In this document: positions 24,724 to 33,290 of the stretch, piece by piece | How positions within the stretch are numbered: position 1 is the stretch's first letter | How the letters are laid out: each line of letters begins with the position of its first letter | From: Thioalkalivibrio sulfidiphilus | GTDB lineage: Bacteria; Pseudomonadota; Gammaproteobacteria; Ectothiorhodospirales; Ectothiorhodospiraceae | Reading direction: 5' to 3' | Length of the DNA: 42,696 bases | NCBI RefSeq assembly: GCF_000377945.1 | Contig: NZ_KB898946.1 | Span: 1-42,696 of the forward strand | The notes under the pieces: generated by a model | What the model was told of the DNA's origin: nothing | What the model saw: the letters and a program-made list of their open reading frames with translations, nothing else | Databases searched by the model: none | Made by a program: the position numbers and the translations under genes

Positions 24724-27639
24724 ATGCAAACGGACGTCAGCACCGAACAGAATACCCGCCCGGCCGCCGCAGGCGCCGCACCCGAAGTCAGCCCCGAATC
24801 CCAGGTGACCGCCGCCGAGCTGGCGGCCACCGCCCCCGGTCAGCACCACGTGATCCGCCGTAACGGCAAGGTCACCGCCTTCGACGCCTCCAAGATCAAG
24901 GTGGCCATCACCAAGGCCTTCCTGGCCGTGGAGGGCGGCAACGCCGCCGCCAGCCGCCGCATCCACGACATCGTCGCCGAGCTCGCTGAGCAGGTGTGCG
25001 AGAACCTGTTCCGCCGCGCCGGCGGCTCCGCCGTCACCGTGCACATCGAGGACATCCAGGACCAGGTGGAACTGGCCCTGATGCGCGGCGGCCATCACAA
25101 GATCGCCCGCGCCTACGTGCTCTACCGGGAGCAGCAGGCCCAGAAGCGCGCCGCCGAGGCCGCCACCAGGAAGCCCGCCAGACAGGCCGAGGCCGCCGTC
25201 ATCCACGTCACCCGTCCCGACGGCACCCGCGCCCCCCTGGACACCGCCCGTCTGGCCAAGGTGGTGGAAGAGGCCTGCGCCGATCTCGAGGCCGTGGACG
25301 GCCAGCTGATCCTCAACGAGGCCCAGCGCAACCTGTTCGACGGCGTGGCCGAGAAGGACGTGGGCACCGCGCTGGTCATGAGTGCCCGGGTGCTCATCGA
25401 GAAGGAGCCCAACTACTCCCAGGTCACCGCCCGCCTGCTCATGGACACCCTGCGCCGCGAGGCCCTGTCCTTCATCGCCGGCCTGCCCCAGGCCGCCACC
25501 CAGGCGGAGATGACCCAGCGCTACCCGGAGTACTTCAAGGCCTACGTGAAGCGCGCCGCCGAGCTGGAACTGCTGGACAGCGAGCTGACCCGCTATGACC
25601 TGGACCGCCTGGGCGCCGCGCTCAAGCCCGAGCGCGACCTGCAGTTCACCTACCTGGGCCTGCAGACCCTCTACGACCGCTACTTCATCCACTCCGGCGG
25701 CGTGCGCTTCGAGCTGCCCCAGGCCTTCTTCATGCGCGTGGCCATGGGTCTGGCCATCCACGAGATCGACCGGGAAGGCCGCGCCATCGAGTTCTACAAC
25801 CTGCTGAGCTCCTTCGACTTCATGAGCTCCACGCCGACCCTGTTCAACTCCGGCACCCTGCGTCCGCAGCTCTCCTCCTGCTACCTGACCACCGTGCCCG
25901 ACGACCTGGACGGCATCTTCGGCGCCATCAAGGACAACGCCCTGCTGTCCAAGTTTGCCGGCGGTCTCGGCAACGACTGGACCCGGGTGCGCGGCATGGG
26001 CGCCCACATCAAGGGCACCAACGGCAAGTCCCAGGGCGTGGTGCCGTTCCTGAAGGTGGCCAACGACACCGCCGTGGCCGTGAACCAGGGCGGCAAGCGC
26101 AAGGGCGCCGTGTGCGCCTATCTCGAGACCTGGCACGTGGACGTGGAGGAATTCATCGAGCTGCGCAAGAACACCGGCGACGACCGCCGCCGCACCCACG
26201 ACATGAACAGCGCCAACTGGATCCCGGACCTGTTCATGAAGCGCGTCGCGGAAGAGGGCGAGTGGACCCTGTTCTCCCCCAACGAGACCCCCGACCTGCA
26301 TGATCTGGTCGGCGAGGCCTTCGAGCGGCGCTACACCGAGTACGAGGCCAAGGCCGCCCGGGGCGAGATCAAGGTGTTCAAGAAGCTCAAGGCCGTGGAC
26401 CTGTGGCGCAAGATGCTCGCCATGCTGTTCGAGACCGGCCATCCCTGGATGACCTTCAAGGACCCCTGCAACCTGCGCAGCCCCCAGCAGCACGTGGGCG
26501 TGGTGCACAGCTCCAACCTCTGCACCGAGATCACGCTCAACACCTCGGACGACGAGATCGCCGTGTGCAACCTGGGCTCCGTGAACCTGGCCGCCCACGT
26601 GGACGAGAACGGCCTGAACCTGGAGAAGCTGGAGCGCACGGTGAGTACCGCCATGCGCATGCTGGACAACGTCATCGACTACAACTACTACTCCGTGCCC
26701 CAGGCGCGGCGCTCCAACCTGCGCCACCGCCCGGTGGGTCTGGGCATCATGGGTTTCCAGGATGCCCTCTACCAGCAGCGCATCCCCTACGCCTCGGAAG
26801 AGGCCGTGGAGTTCGCCGACCGTTCCATGGAGGCGGTCTCCTACTACGCCATCAAGGCCTCCACGGATCTCGCCGAGGAGCGCGGCCGCTACCAGAGCTT
26901 CGACGGCTCCCTGTGGAGCCAGGGCGTGCTGCCCATCGACTCCATCGAGCTGCTGGCCAAGGCCCGCGGCCCCTACCTGCAGCAGGACACCAGCATGACC
27001 TTCGACTGGGACAGCCTGCGCGACCGGGTCAAGACCGTGGGCATGCGCAACTCCAACACCATGGCCATCGCGCCGACGGCGACGATCTCCAACATCTGCG
27101 GCGTGAGCCAGTCCATCGAGCCCACCTACCAGAACCTGTTCGTGAAATCGAACCTCTCAGGCGAGTTCACCGTGATCAACCCGAACCTGGTGAACGACCT
27201 GAAGGCGCGCAAGCTGTGGGACGAGGTGATGGTCAACGACCTCAAGTACTACGACGGCTCCGTGCAGCCCATCGACCGGGTGCCCGAGGATCTCAAGCGG
27301 CTCTATTCCACCGCCTTCGAGATCGATCCCCGCTGGCTGGTGGAGGCCGCCTCCCGCCGTCAGAAATGGATCGACCAGGCCCAGAGCCTGAACCTCTACA
27401 TGGCCGAGCCCTCCGGCAAGAAGCTGGACAACCTCTACAAGCTCGCCTGGGTGCGGGGTCTGAAGACCACCTACTACCTGCGCTCCATGGGCGCAACCCA
27501 CGTGGAGAAGAGCACCGTGGCGGATGCAAGCCGCGCCAACAAGCTCAACGCCGTGAAGGGCGCCGATGCAGCCGCGCCGGCCACCGAGGCGCCGAAGATG
27601 TGCTCGATCCTCGATCCCGAATGCGAAGCCTGCCAATAG
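24724..27639 (+). CDS. nrdA: Class I ribonucleoside-diphosphate reductase, alpha subunit
   Basis: This 971-residue catalytic subunit reduces NDPs to dNDPs. Two ATP-cone domains in tandem are visible, at about 40-130 (VIRRNGKVTAFDASKIKVAI) and about 160-250 (VTRPDGTRAPLDTARLAKVV). The active-site elements follow: SSCYL for the redox Cys, then SSNLCTEITLN with the N-x-C-x-E triad, then EIAVCNLGSVNL with the partner Cys. Paired tyrosines lie near the C-terminal barrel end, and the tail CEACQ carries the shuttle cysteines. Start ATG 24724 is the first good start after the promoter. Regulation by DnaA and NrdR is suggested by upstream sites. The stop is followed within 5 nt by a repeat composite. 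Confidence 0.96.
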   Translation: MQTDVSTEQNTRPAAAGAAPEVSPESQVTAAELAATAPGQHHVIRRNGKVTAFDASKIKVAITKAFLAVEGGNAAASRRIHDIVAELAEQVCENLFRRAGGSAVTVHIEDIQDQVELALMRGGHHKIARAYVLYREQQAQKRAAEAATRKPARQAEAAVIHVTRPDGTRAPLDTARLAKVVEEACADLEAVDGQLILNEAQRNLFDGVAEKDVGTALVMSARVLIEKEPNYSQVTARLLMDTLRREALSFIAGLPQAATQAEMTQRYPEYFKAYVKRAAELELLDSELTRYDLDRLGAALKPERDLQFTYLGLQTLYDRYFIHSGGVRFELPQAFFMRVAMGLAIHEIDREGRAIEFYNLLSSFDFMSSTPTLFNSGTLRPQLSSCYLTTVPDDLDGIFGAIKDNALLSKFAGGLGNDWTRVRGMGAHIKGTNGKSQGVVPFLKVANDTAVAVNQGGKRKGAVCAYLETWHVDVEEFIELRKNTGDDRRRTHDMNSANWIPDLFMKRVAEEGEWTLFSPNETPDLHDLVGEAFERRYTEYEAKAARGEIKVFKKLKAVDLWRKMLAMLFETGHPWMTFKDPCNLRSPQQHVGVVHSSNLCTEITLNTSDDEIAVCNLGSVNLAAHVDENGLNLEKLERTVSTAMRMLDNVIDYNYYSVPQARRSNLRHRPVGLGIMGFQDALYQQRIPYASEEAVEFADRSMEAVSYYAIKASTDLAEERGRYQSFDGSLWSQGVLPIDSIELLAKARGPYLQQDTSMTFDWDSLRDRVKTVGMRNSNTMAIAPTATISNICGVSQSIEPTYQNLFVKSNLSGEFTVINPNLVNDLKARKLWDEVMVNDLKYYDGSVQPIDRVPEDLKRLYSTAFEIDPRWLVEAASRRQKWIDQAQSLNLYMAEPSGKKLDNLYKLAWVRGLKTTYYLRSMGATHVEKSTVADASRANKLNAVKGADAAAPATEAPKMCSILDPECEACQ

Positions 27640-27643
27640 GCAG

Positions 27644-27838
27644 GCAGTGGCAAGTGGCTAGTGGCAAGTCTCAAGGAAAAGCACCTCCCTTCCCCTCTCC
27701 CTCAGGGACAAATCCGCCGGGAGCGGATTTGAACAGCCGAAAGGCTGGCCCGAAGGGTGGAGGGCAGGACGCCCGGAATAGAGGGCCGGGGTGAGGGTGG
27801 TCGCCCTTGCCACTAGCCACTTGAGACTAGCCACTGCC
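27644..27838. repeat. Composite repeat filling the nrdA-nrdB gap
   Basis: Left heptamers (AGTGGCA, AGTGGCT, AGTGGCA, AGTCTCA) at 27646-27675 face a right arm at 27807-27838 (CTTGCCA, CTAGCCA, CTTGAGA, CTAGCCA). Inside is the CCCTCTCCCTC element with the same 72-bp cassette at 27709-27780, differing from the 24.3-kb copy at only two positions. The right arm ends in GCCTTTAAA. The whole lies between two genes that normally form one operon. Confidence 0.88.
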
Positions 27839-27894
27839 TTTAAAGCCACTAGGCTGCCCAGCACCCATACCGAATAAGAACTGGAGGAATCAAC

Positions 27895-29121
27895 ATGCTC
27901 TCATGGGAAGACCCCATCGCCGCAGTCACCAAAAAGCAGCCCGAACCGCAGGTTCGCCCCGGCATGGGTCTGCAGGACAATGAGGCCTTGATGAACACCG
28001 CCGGCGCCGCGCCGAGCGTGAACCCCGATCCCATGGCCGCCCTGGCGGACGTGGAGGCCGAGGGCACGGGCAACACCGGGCTTGAAGACATCGAGATGGG
28101 TGCCGAGCGCATCCGCGTGGATGACAAGAAGATCATCAACTGCCGCGCCGACCTCAACCAGCTGGTGCCCTTCAAGTACCAGTGGGCCTGGCAGAAGTAC
28201 CTGGACGGCTGCGCCAACCACTGGATGCCCCAGGAAATCAACATGAACGCCGACATCGCCCTGTGGAAGGACCCCAACGGTCTGACCGAGGACGAGCGCA
28301 CCATCGTCAAGCGCAACCTGGGCTTCTTCTCCACCGCTGATTCGCTGGTGGCCAACAACCTGGTGCTGGCCGTCTACCGCCACATCACCAACCCCGAGTG
28401 CCGCCAGTACCTGCTGCGCCAGGCCTTCGAGGAGGCCCTGCACACCCACGCCTACCAGTACTGCGTGGAGTCCCTCGGCCTGGACGAGGGCGAGATCTTC
28501 AACATGTACCGGGAAGTGCCTGCGGTGGCCCGCAAGGCCGAGTGGGCGCTGCCCTTCACCCGTTACCTCGCCGATCCCGAGTTCCACACCGGCACCCCCG
28601 AAAACGACCAGAAGCTGCTGCGCGAGCTGATCGCCTTCTACGTCATCTTCGAGGGCATCTTCTTCTACGTGGGCTTCGTGCAGATCCTGTCCATGGGCCG
28701 GCGCAACAAGATGACGGGCGTCGCCGAGCAGTTCCAGTACATCCTGCGCGACGAGTCCATGCACATGAACTTCGGCATCGACGTGATCAACCAGATCAAG
28801 GTGGAGAATCCCCACCTCTGGACCGCCGCGTTCAAGGAAGAGATGCGCACCATGATCCGCGACGCCGTGGAACTCGAGGCCCAGTACGCCCGCGACACCA
28901 TGCCCCGCGGCGTGCTCGGCATGAACGCCGCCATGTTCGAGGAATACCTGCACTTCATCGCCAACCGCCGCTGCGCCCAGATCGGCCTGACGGAGATCTA
29001 CCCCGGCGCCGAGAACCCCTTCCCCTGGATGAGCGAAGTGCTGGATCTCAAGAAGGAAAAGAACTTCTTCGAGACCCGCGTGACCGAATACCAGACGGGC
29101 GGTGCGCTGAGCTGGGATTGA
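27895..29121 (+). CDS. nrdB: Class I ribonucleoside-diphosphate reductase, beta subunit
   Basis: This 408-residue radical-generating subunit carries the di-iron site and tyrosyl radical. In [12 protein letters not shown]180 and H183 are metal ligands and Y187 is at the radical position (E-x2-H-x3-Y). The second ligand set is in [10 protein letters not shown] and [10 protein letters not shown]. The Tyr is retained, so a class Ia-like radical is expected, unlike class Ic. The first 70 residues are an Ala/Pro-rich extension ahead of the ferritin-like core. A GGAGG ribosome site precedes ATG 27895. Co-transcription with nrdA would pass through a long repeat hairpin. Confidence 0.95.
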   Translation: MLSWEDPIAAVTKKQPEPQVRPGMGLQDNEALMNTAGAAPSVNPDPMAALADVEAEGTGNTGLEDIEMGAERIRVDDKKIINCRADLNQLVPFKYQWAWQKYLDGCANHWMPQEINMNADIALWKDPNGLTEDERTIVKRNLGFFSTADSLVANNLVLAVYRHITNPECRQYLLRQAFEEALHTHAYQYCVESLGLDEGEIFNMYREVPAVARKAEWALPFTRYLADPEFHTGTPENDQKLLRELIAFYVIFEGIFFYVGFVQILSMGRRNKMTGVAEQFQYILRDESMHMNFGIDVINQIKVENPHLWTAAFKEEMRTMIRDAVELEAQYARDTMPRGVLGMNAAMFEEYLHFIANRRCAQIGLTEIYPGAENPFPWMSEVLDLKKEKNFFETRVTEYQTGGALSWD

Positions 29122-29141
29122 TGTGCTTTATTTAAGGAATG

Positions 29142-29165
29142 CCGCAGAGGCGCGAAGGCGCCGAG
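29142..29165. repeat. Short octamer array after nrdB
   Basis: Three 8-bp units, CCGCAGAG, GCGCGAAG and GCGCCGAG, lie 20 nt after the nrdB stop, following a TTTAAGG. No facing arm is seen. This is the right-most member of either repeat class that I could find. Confidence 0.6.
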
Positions 29166-29192
29166 GGACTGGGCACGAAGTGACTTGGGGGA

Positions 29193-29273
29193 ATGTTCAA
29201 GGGATTGAATGCAGTACTCACTGCAGGAGCGGTGATTGGAGCCATAACAGGAAGAACCCGCAACGGGATGTAG
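29193..29273 (+). CDS. Possible 26-residue peptide after nrdB
   Basis: ATG 29193 follows a GGGGGA ribosome-site-like run and opens a 26-codon frame, MFKGLNAVLTAGAVIGAITG followed by a short basic end. The peptide is small, hydrophobic and glycine-rich, with a basic C-terminus. A terminator begins 11 nt after its stop, so it would be the last cistron of the nrd unit. I recognise no family. It could equally be non-coding leader or chance. Confidence 0.3.
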   Translation: MFKGLNAVLTAGAVIGAITGRTRNGM

Positions 29274-29283
29274 TGTGATTGAG

Positions 29284-29313
29284 AGGGGTGCCCCGGTGGG
29301 GGTGCCCCTTTTT
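29284..29313 (+). terminator. Rho-independent terminator of the nrd unit
   Basis: AGGGGTGCCCC (29284-29294) pairs with GGGGTGCCCCT (29299-29309) across a 4-nt loop, with two central G-T wobbles, and runs into TTTTT. It lies downstream of nrdB and the small frame, in the right orientation for both. Confidence 0.85.
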
Positions 29314-29499
29314 GTTGGTTCTTTGCCGAATCAAGTGGATTTGTGCACAGTCCCAGGAGAATAATCTGGGTCAGGTCTTGCGTTTTGCTTGTTCTCTGCT
29401 AGAGGCGAAAGGCATGACCTGCCCCGATGTCGCGATGTGAATCTCGTTCAGCGATGCCTGGCCCGTCATCTGTCACCGAAAACAATCAGAAGGACGCCC

Positions 29500-29667
29500 G
29501 TGATATCTAAAGTTAAAAACAGAGCCATGGTGTTCTTATGTGTATCTGTTTCCGTGGCGTTCTTTATTCTCGGTGTTCTTCTTCTTTGGTTTCTTATCGA
29601 TGCCTTAATTGCGGATGAGCCAGTCAACATCATATTTAGATTTCTGAAGCAGAGTTTGGAAGAGTAG
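29500..29667 (+). CDS. Small A+T-rich single-helix membrane protein
   Basis: This 55-residue frame is opened by GTG at 29500 behind an AGAAGGA ribosome site. It encodes a basic N-terminus (SKVKNRA), one long hydrophobic helix (MVFLCVSVSVAFFILGVLLL and on) and a short amphipathic tail (VNIIFRFLKQSLEE). An ATG lies ten codons in. Base composition is much more A+T-rich than all neighbours, which suggests recent acquisition. I recognise no family, and it may be a pseudogene remnant. Confidence 0.45.
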   Translation: MISKVKNRAMVFLCVSVSVAFFILGVLLLWFLIDALIADEPVNIIFRFLKQSLEE

Positions 29668-29835
29668 CAATGGAAAACGGGAACGCTTTGGGACACTCAC
29701 AAATCTGCCACAAATCTGATGATTAGCTAAGCTCCGATCTGGGCGCACTTTCAGTCCTGTCGGCTGCAATATGTTCGCATGGCGGCCTGAGTCGGCCGCT
29801 TGGATGTCGCGGATGCCAGTAGGGGAGGCGAAGTA

Positions 29836-30438
29836 ATGATACGTGCGATGGTTTGGGCGACGGGGCTGGTGTTGACGGGCATGCTGCTGGTCGCATGTCA
29901 GACGACTTCGGGCCCCGGTGTAAGAGGCGATGTCGATGATGCTGCCGTATGGGCTGCGTTGGAGGCGGGCGGCAAGGTGGTGCTGTTTCGCCACGGCGAG
30001 GTAGAACGCGGTCCGGGAGCCGGGGATTCCTTGGTTCGAGATGAGAGCTGCGCCCGTGAGCGCAACCTCTCCAGCTTCGGGCGGCGGCAATTTACCCGGT
30101 TGGGCGAGGCCTTTGCGGCCCGTGGTATACGCGTGGATGAGGTGTTGGCGAGCCCCTTCTGTCGCACCCGCCAGAGCGCCGAACTGGGGTTCGGACGATT
30201 CGAGGTCCGTGAGTTCCTGTCCCTCGCGGAGATCCTGCCGGAGTCGGAGGCTCAGGATGCGGCCCTGGAGGCGGCGGACTTGATCGGTAATTACGCGGGC
30301 GAGGGGAATCTTGTGCTCGTGACCCACGAACCGAACATCGTGCTCATCGCCCAGAAAGCGGTGGGCTTTGCCCACGCCTTGGTGCTCGAGCCCCAAGGCG
30401 GCCCATTCTTCGAGGTGATCGGCGTACTTCGGCCCTAA
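29836..30438 (+). CDS. Histidine-phosphatase-superfamily lipoprotein
   Basis: This 200-residue protein has a lipoprotein signal peptide ending in the lipobox LLVAC (C21), so it is probably anchored in the envelope. The phosphatase core starts with VLFRHGEVERG, where H53 of the RHG motif would be phosphorylated. Later landmarks are LASPFCRTRQSAEL and the second catalytic His in VTHEPNIV. I start at ATG 29836 behind GGGGAGG, since that start gives a proper signal peptide. An upstream ATG at 29800 does not. Substrate is unknown; family members act on phosphate esters in the periplasm. Confidence 0.82.
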   Translation: MIRAMVWATGLVLTGMLLVACQTTSGPGVRGDVDDAAVWAALEAGGKVVLFRHGEVERGPGAGDSLVRDESCARERNLSSFGRRQFTRLGEAFAARGIRVDEVLASPFCRTRQSAELGFGRFEVREFLSLAEILPESEAQDAALEAADLIGNYAGEGNLVLVTHEPNIVLIAQKAVGFAHALVLEPQGGPFFEVIGVLRP

Positions 30439-30466
30439 CCCGGAAATTAGGACCCACAAAAAGCCT

Positions 30467-30513
30467 GGTCAGAGACGGATTTTCTCTACAACTTAGAGAT
30501 ATTCTCTCTGACC
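30467..30513. repeat. GGTCAGAG inverted repeat
   Basis: GGTCAGAGA (30467-30475) faces TCTCTGACC (30505-30513), with an inner TTTCTCT/AGAGATA pairing, and is followed by CTGTTTCTCC. A similar GGTCAG hairpin with the same CTGACCCTGTTTCTC edge is at 36375-36435, next to a REP-transposase remnant. It is not followed by a T tract. Confidence 0.65.
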
Positions 30514-30544
30514 CTGTTTCTCCTAATGATCCAAGGAGCCCGGC

Positions 30545-31459
30545 GTGAGCATCGAATCCCTGAACAAGCGCTTTTCCAATCCCCATGTACGTTTCCGCCA
30601 GCACGAGGCGCTGGTGATGGTGGACCTGGAGAACGATCACGGGCAGGCAAGCCTGACCACCTTCGGCGCCACGCTCCTGAGCTACCGTCCCCGGGGCGGC
30701 GAGGACCTGCTTTGGGTCAGCGAGACCGCGCTGTATGACGGGAAGAAGCCGGTGCGGGGCGGGGTGCCGGTGTGCTGGCCGTGGTTCGGGGCCTACGATC
30801 CCGCTGCCCTGGGCGCGGATCCCAGCGATGCGCACAAGAAGGGCCACGGCGTTGCGCGTTATGCGCTCTGGGACGTGGAGTCCGTTGAGACGGTGGGTGA
30901 TGCCACGCAGGTGGTTTTCGTGCTCAGGCCCGATGACGAGATCCGCAAGGCCTGGCCGCTGGATTTCGTTCTGCGACTGAAGGTGAGCCTCGGTCAGTCA
31001 CTGGAGATGACGCTCGTGGGCGAGAACCTGAGCGATCGTGACTGGCAGGTCTCCGAGGCCTTCCATACTTATTTCAGCGTGGCGGACGCCGAGGGCCTGG
31101 TGGTGCGTGGTCTGGACGGCGCGCCCCGTGTGGACAAGCTCTCCGGTGGCGCCCGGGGTGTTCAGGCCGGTGAGGTGCGCATGAGCACGCCCATGGAGCA
31201 GGTGTTCCTGGGTCATGGTGGCCCCCTGGTGATCGAGGACCGGGGCAACGGGCGCGAGATCGTGATCGAACGGGAAAACAGCGCGAGCAGCGTGCTATGG
31301 AATCCCGGTCCCGAGGGCGTCAAGGCCTTTGCCGACATGCCCGATGACCAGTACCGCAAGACCGTGTGCGTGGAAGTGGCCAATGCCCTGGAGGATGCCT
31401 ATGCCCTGAAGGCCGGGGCGAGCCATTCCATGCGCATGCGTCTTTCGGTAGGGGATTAA
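30545..31459 (+). CDS. Glucose-6-phosphate 1-epimerase / D-hexose-6-phosphate mutarotase (YeaD-like)
   Basis: This 304-residue protein has the galactose mutarotase-like beta-sandwich fold and should interconvert anomers of hexose-6-phosphates. Family landmarks are TTFGATLLSYRPRGGEDLLWVSE, KPVRGGVPVCWPWFG, HGVARYALWDVE, EAFHTYFSV with the catalytic His, and a late SSVLWNPGPEGVKAFADMPDDQYRKTVCVEVAN. Start is GTG at 30545 behind AAGGAG. The stop codon TAA is at the boundary of an inverted-repeat element, whose TTAA end supplies it. No sugar pathway genes are adjacent. Confidence 0.9.
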   Translation: MSIESLNKRFSNPHVRFRQHEALVMVDLENDHGQASLTTFGATLLSYRPRGGEDLLWVSETALYDGKKPVRGGVPVCWPWFGAYDPAALGADPSDAHKKGHGVARYALWDVESVETVGDATQVVFVLRPDDEIRKAWPLDFVLRLKVSLGQSLEMTLVGENLSDRDWQVSEAFHTYFSVADAEGLVVRGLDGAPRVDKLSGGARGVQAGEVRMSTPMEQVFLGHGGPLVIEDRGNGREIVIERENSASSVLWNPGPEGVKAFADMPDDQYRKTVCVEVANALEDAYALKAGASHSMRMRLSVGD

Positions 31460-31717
31460 CCCGCATATTTCACCGGTCGGACACCGGCGGACGCGTAACA
31501 GACTGAAACGCAGGTGGAATACACTGAAATGATCGGCGAACTCAGCATGACAGTCTGTTTCCGCCGGTGTCCTATCGCGGTTCAGGCTCGTCTTCGCGCC
31601 CGTAGGCTTGCTCTTCACTCAACCCATAGCTATTGCTATGGGTTTCGCTCCAGAGCAGCGCCTACAGACACGAATCCTTCGCCTGCTCCCGCGATCCCGG
31701 TGAAATATGCGGGTTAA
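31456..31717. mobile_element. MITE-like element with perfect 21-bp terminal inverted repeats and TTAA ends
   Basis: Positions 31456-31476 (TTAACCCGCATATTTCACC and on) are the exact reverse complement of 31697-31717. The 262-bp interior has a further hairpin (GGACACCGGCGGA at 31479 with TCCGCCGGTGTCC at 31560, flanked by AACAGACTG/CAGTCTGTT). It also holds a 10-bp stem AACCCATAGC/GCTATGGGTT (31621-31644). No transposase frame is present. TTAA at both ends is consistent with insertion at a TTAA target, as for IS1380- or piggyBac-like elements. That assignment is inference. Confidence 0.8.
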
Positions 31718-31817
31718 GGACATCCGTCATCCCTGCCGGGACCGTTGGAAAGGGTGGCAGATCGATTTTTGCAGCGCGACAATGACCTTGTCACCTCTTT
31801 CAGGGGAAGAGCCTGTC

Positions 31818-32297
31818 ATGGAAAATCGGGACGATGAATCTGCGGGCGTCAACACGCCGGAGTCCGCTGCGCTCACTGGCTTGGCGAACTTGTTCAAGCT
31901 GGGTTTTGTCATGCTCGTGCTTGTCCTGCTGTGGATACTGGCTGTCGTGGTCGCCATCTATTACAGCTACGTCTCACTGGACGGCAGCTTCCAGCAGGGC
32001 CTTGCAACCACCGCCCTGGCTGCATTGATGCTCGCTGTCGCGGTGCCTGTCCTGTTCACAGTGGTCCTTCGCAGGCCGCTCTGGCATTCCATCGCCGTCG
32101 CGATCTTGGCCGCGGGCATTTTGTGGCTGGCCGCACTTGTACCTGGCGCGTTGAGAGACGTCTTGCTGAGCCTGGGTGTCGGGGTTTGGTTCGTTCTGGC
32201 AATCGACTACTACATCGTCTATCGAATCAAAGCCTGGAAGAAGCGAATGGAGAGTGAAGCGGGGGAAGCGTCTAAAAATATTCAGCTCGTTCTTTGA
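31818..32297 (+). CDS. Hypothetical four-helix membrane protein
   Basis: This 159-residue protein has an acidic N-terminus (ENRDDESAGVNTPESA), four hydrophobic segments (FVMLVLVLLWILAVVVAIYY; TTALAALMLAVAVPVLFTVV; AVAILAAGILWLAALVPGA; VLLSLGVGVWFVLAIDYYIV) and a basic C-terminus. I start at ATG 31818, about 10 nt after GGGGAAG. The longer frame upstream would begin inside the MITE-like element. I recognise no family. It is convergent with the pyrophosphatase gene, with only 54 bp between, and no terminator is seen there. Confidence 0.65.
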   Translation: MENRDDESAGVNTPESAALTGLANLFKLGFVMLVLVLLWILAVVVAIYYSYVSLDGSFQQGLATTALAALMLAVAVPVLFTVVLRRPLWHSIAVAILAAGILWLAALVPGALRDVLLSLGVGVWFVLAIDYYIVYRIKAWKKRMESEAGEASKNIQLVL

Positions 32298-32351
32298 GTG
32301 AATATGGATCTGTCACGACTTGCTGATCTTCCTCCGTTTGACTGACGCGTT

Positions 32352-33290
32352 TCACGCGCCCCGCCGGGCCAGCACTTCCTCGAGCGGCGGCACCACCTGT
32401 TTCTTTCGCGACAGACAGCCGGGCAGATGTACGGTGCCCTGGCTGATCGGGCCAAAGGCCTGTTCGGCCACATCGAGACGATCACCCACGACCCACAGGT
32501 CACTGGCCTGGGCGTCGATGTCAGTGACCATGAGTATGACCAGCGCCAGTCCCCGTGCCTCGAGCACCTCGCGCATCTCGGTGAGGATGTCCTGCTTGCG
32601 GTGCGCCAGCGCGTCCGCCCCCATGACCTCCACCTGACCGATCCCCAGGCGCAGCTCGCCCATGTGGAATTCCTTGAAGTCGCTGCCCAGGATCGCCGCC
32701 GCGCTGAGACCGGCGGTGGCCTGCGTGCGGATCTGCCGCAGACGCCGGTCGAACTCCTCGAGGTCCAGGCCCGCCAGCGGCGCCAGCCGGGCTGCGACGT
32801 CGCGATCCTTGTCGCTGGTCGTGGGTGAGCGGAAGCCGACCGTATCGGACAGGATGGCGGCGATCATCAGCCCCGCCATGGCGGGGCTGGGCGTGAGGCC
32901 GCTGGAGAAGTAGCGCTCGGCGACCAGCGTGGCGGTGGCCCCCACGGGCTCGCAGTGGATCAGGATGGGTTCCGGCGTGCGCAGATCGCCCATGCGGTGG
33001 TGTTCCAGGATCTCGTGCACCCTGGCCTGCTCGATGTTCGGCAGGGCCTGGCCGATTTCACTGTGGTCGACCAGGATGAGGTCGAGTCCGGTGGCGTCGC
33101 TGAGCAGTTCCGGCTCCGGCAGGTGGAAGTGCTCGAGCACGAATCGGGACTCCGCGTTCAGTTCTCCGGCGCGCGCGGGGCGCACATGCGAATCGCCCTG
33201 CAGGTTCTTGAACTGCGCATAGGCGATCGCCGCGCCGATGCTGTCGGTGTCCGGATTGCGGTGTCCGATGACGTAGATGGGCTTGGTCAC
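32352..33290 (-). CDS. ppaC: Manganese-dependent inorganic pyrophosphatase
   Basis: This 312-residue family II pyrophosphatase hydrolyses PPi using Mn/Co. The DHH-type motifs are clear: GHRNPDTDSIGAAIAYA at the N-terminus, LVDHSEIGQ, then HEILEHHRMGDL. DTVGFRSPTTSDKD follows, and the C-terminal domain ends with GCLSRKKQVVPPLEE, matching the SRKKQ substrate-binding motif. Start is GTG at 33290. Most gammaproteobacteria use family I (Ppa), and family II occurs more sporadically, so this may be an acquired or additional enzyme. It stands alone on its strand. Confidence 0.93.
   Translation of the reverse strand: MTKPIYVIGHRNPDTDSIGAAIAYAQFKNLQGDSHVRPARAGELNAESRFVLEHFHLPEPELLSDATGLDLILVDHSEIGQALPNIEQARVHEILEHHRMGDLRTPEPILIHCEPVGATATLVAERYFSSGLTPSPAMAGLMIAAILSDTVGFRSPTTSDKDRDVAARLAPLAGLDLEEFDRRLRQIRTQATAGLSAAAILGSDFKEFHMGELRLGIGQVEVMGADALAHRKQDILTEMREVLEARGLALVILMVTDIDAQASDLWVVGDRLDVAEQAFGPISQGTVHLPGCLSRKKQVVPPLEEVLARRGA

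Noticed and set aside
24694-26727. 677-codon minus-strand frame
   Set aside because: It is antisense to nrdA, which has a full set of active-site motifs.
31514-31717. 67-codon frame inside the MITE-like element
   Set aside because: It lies wholly in the inverted-repeat element with no ribosome site or family.
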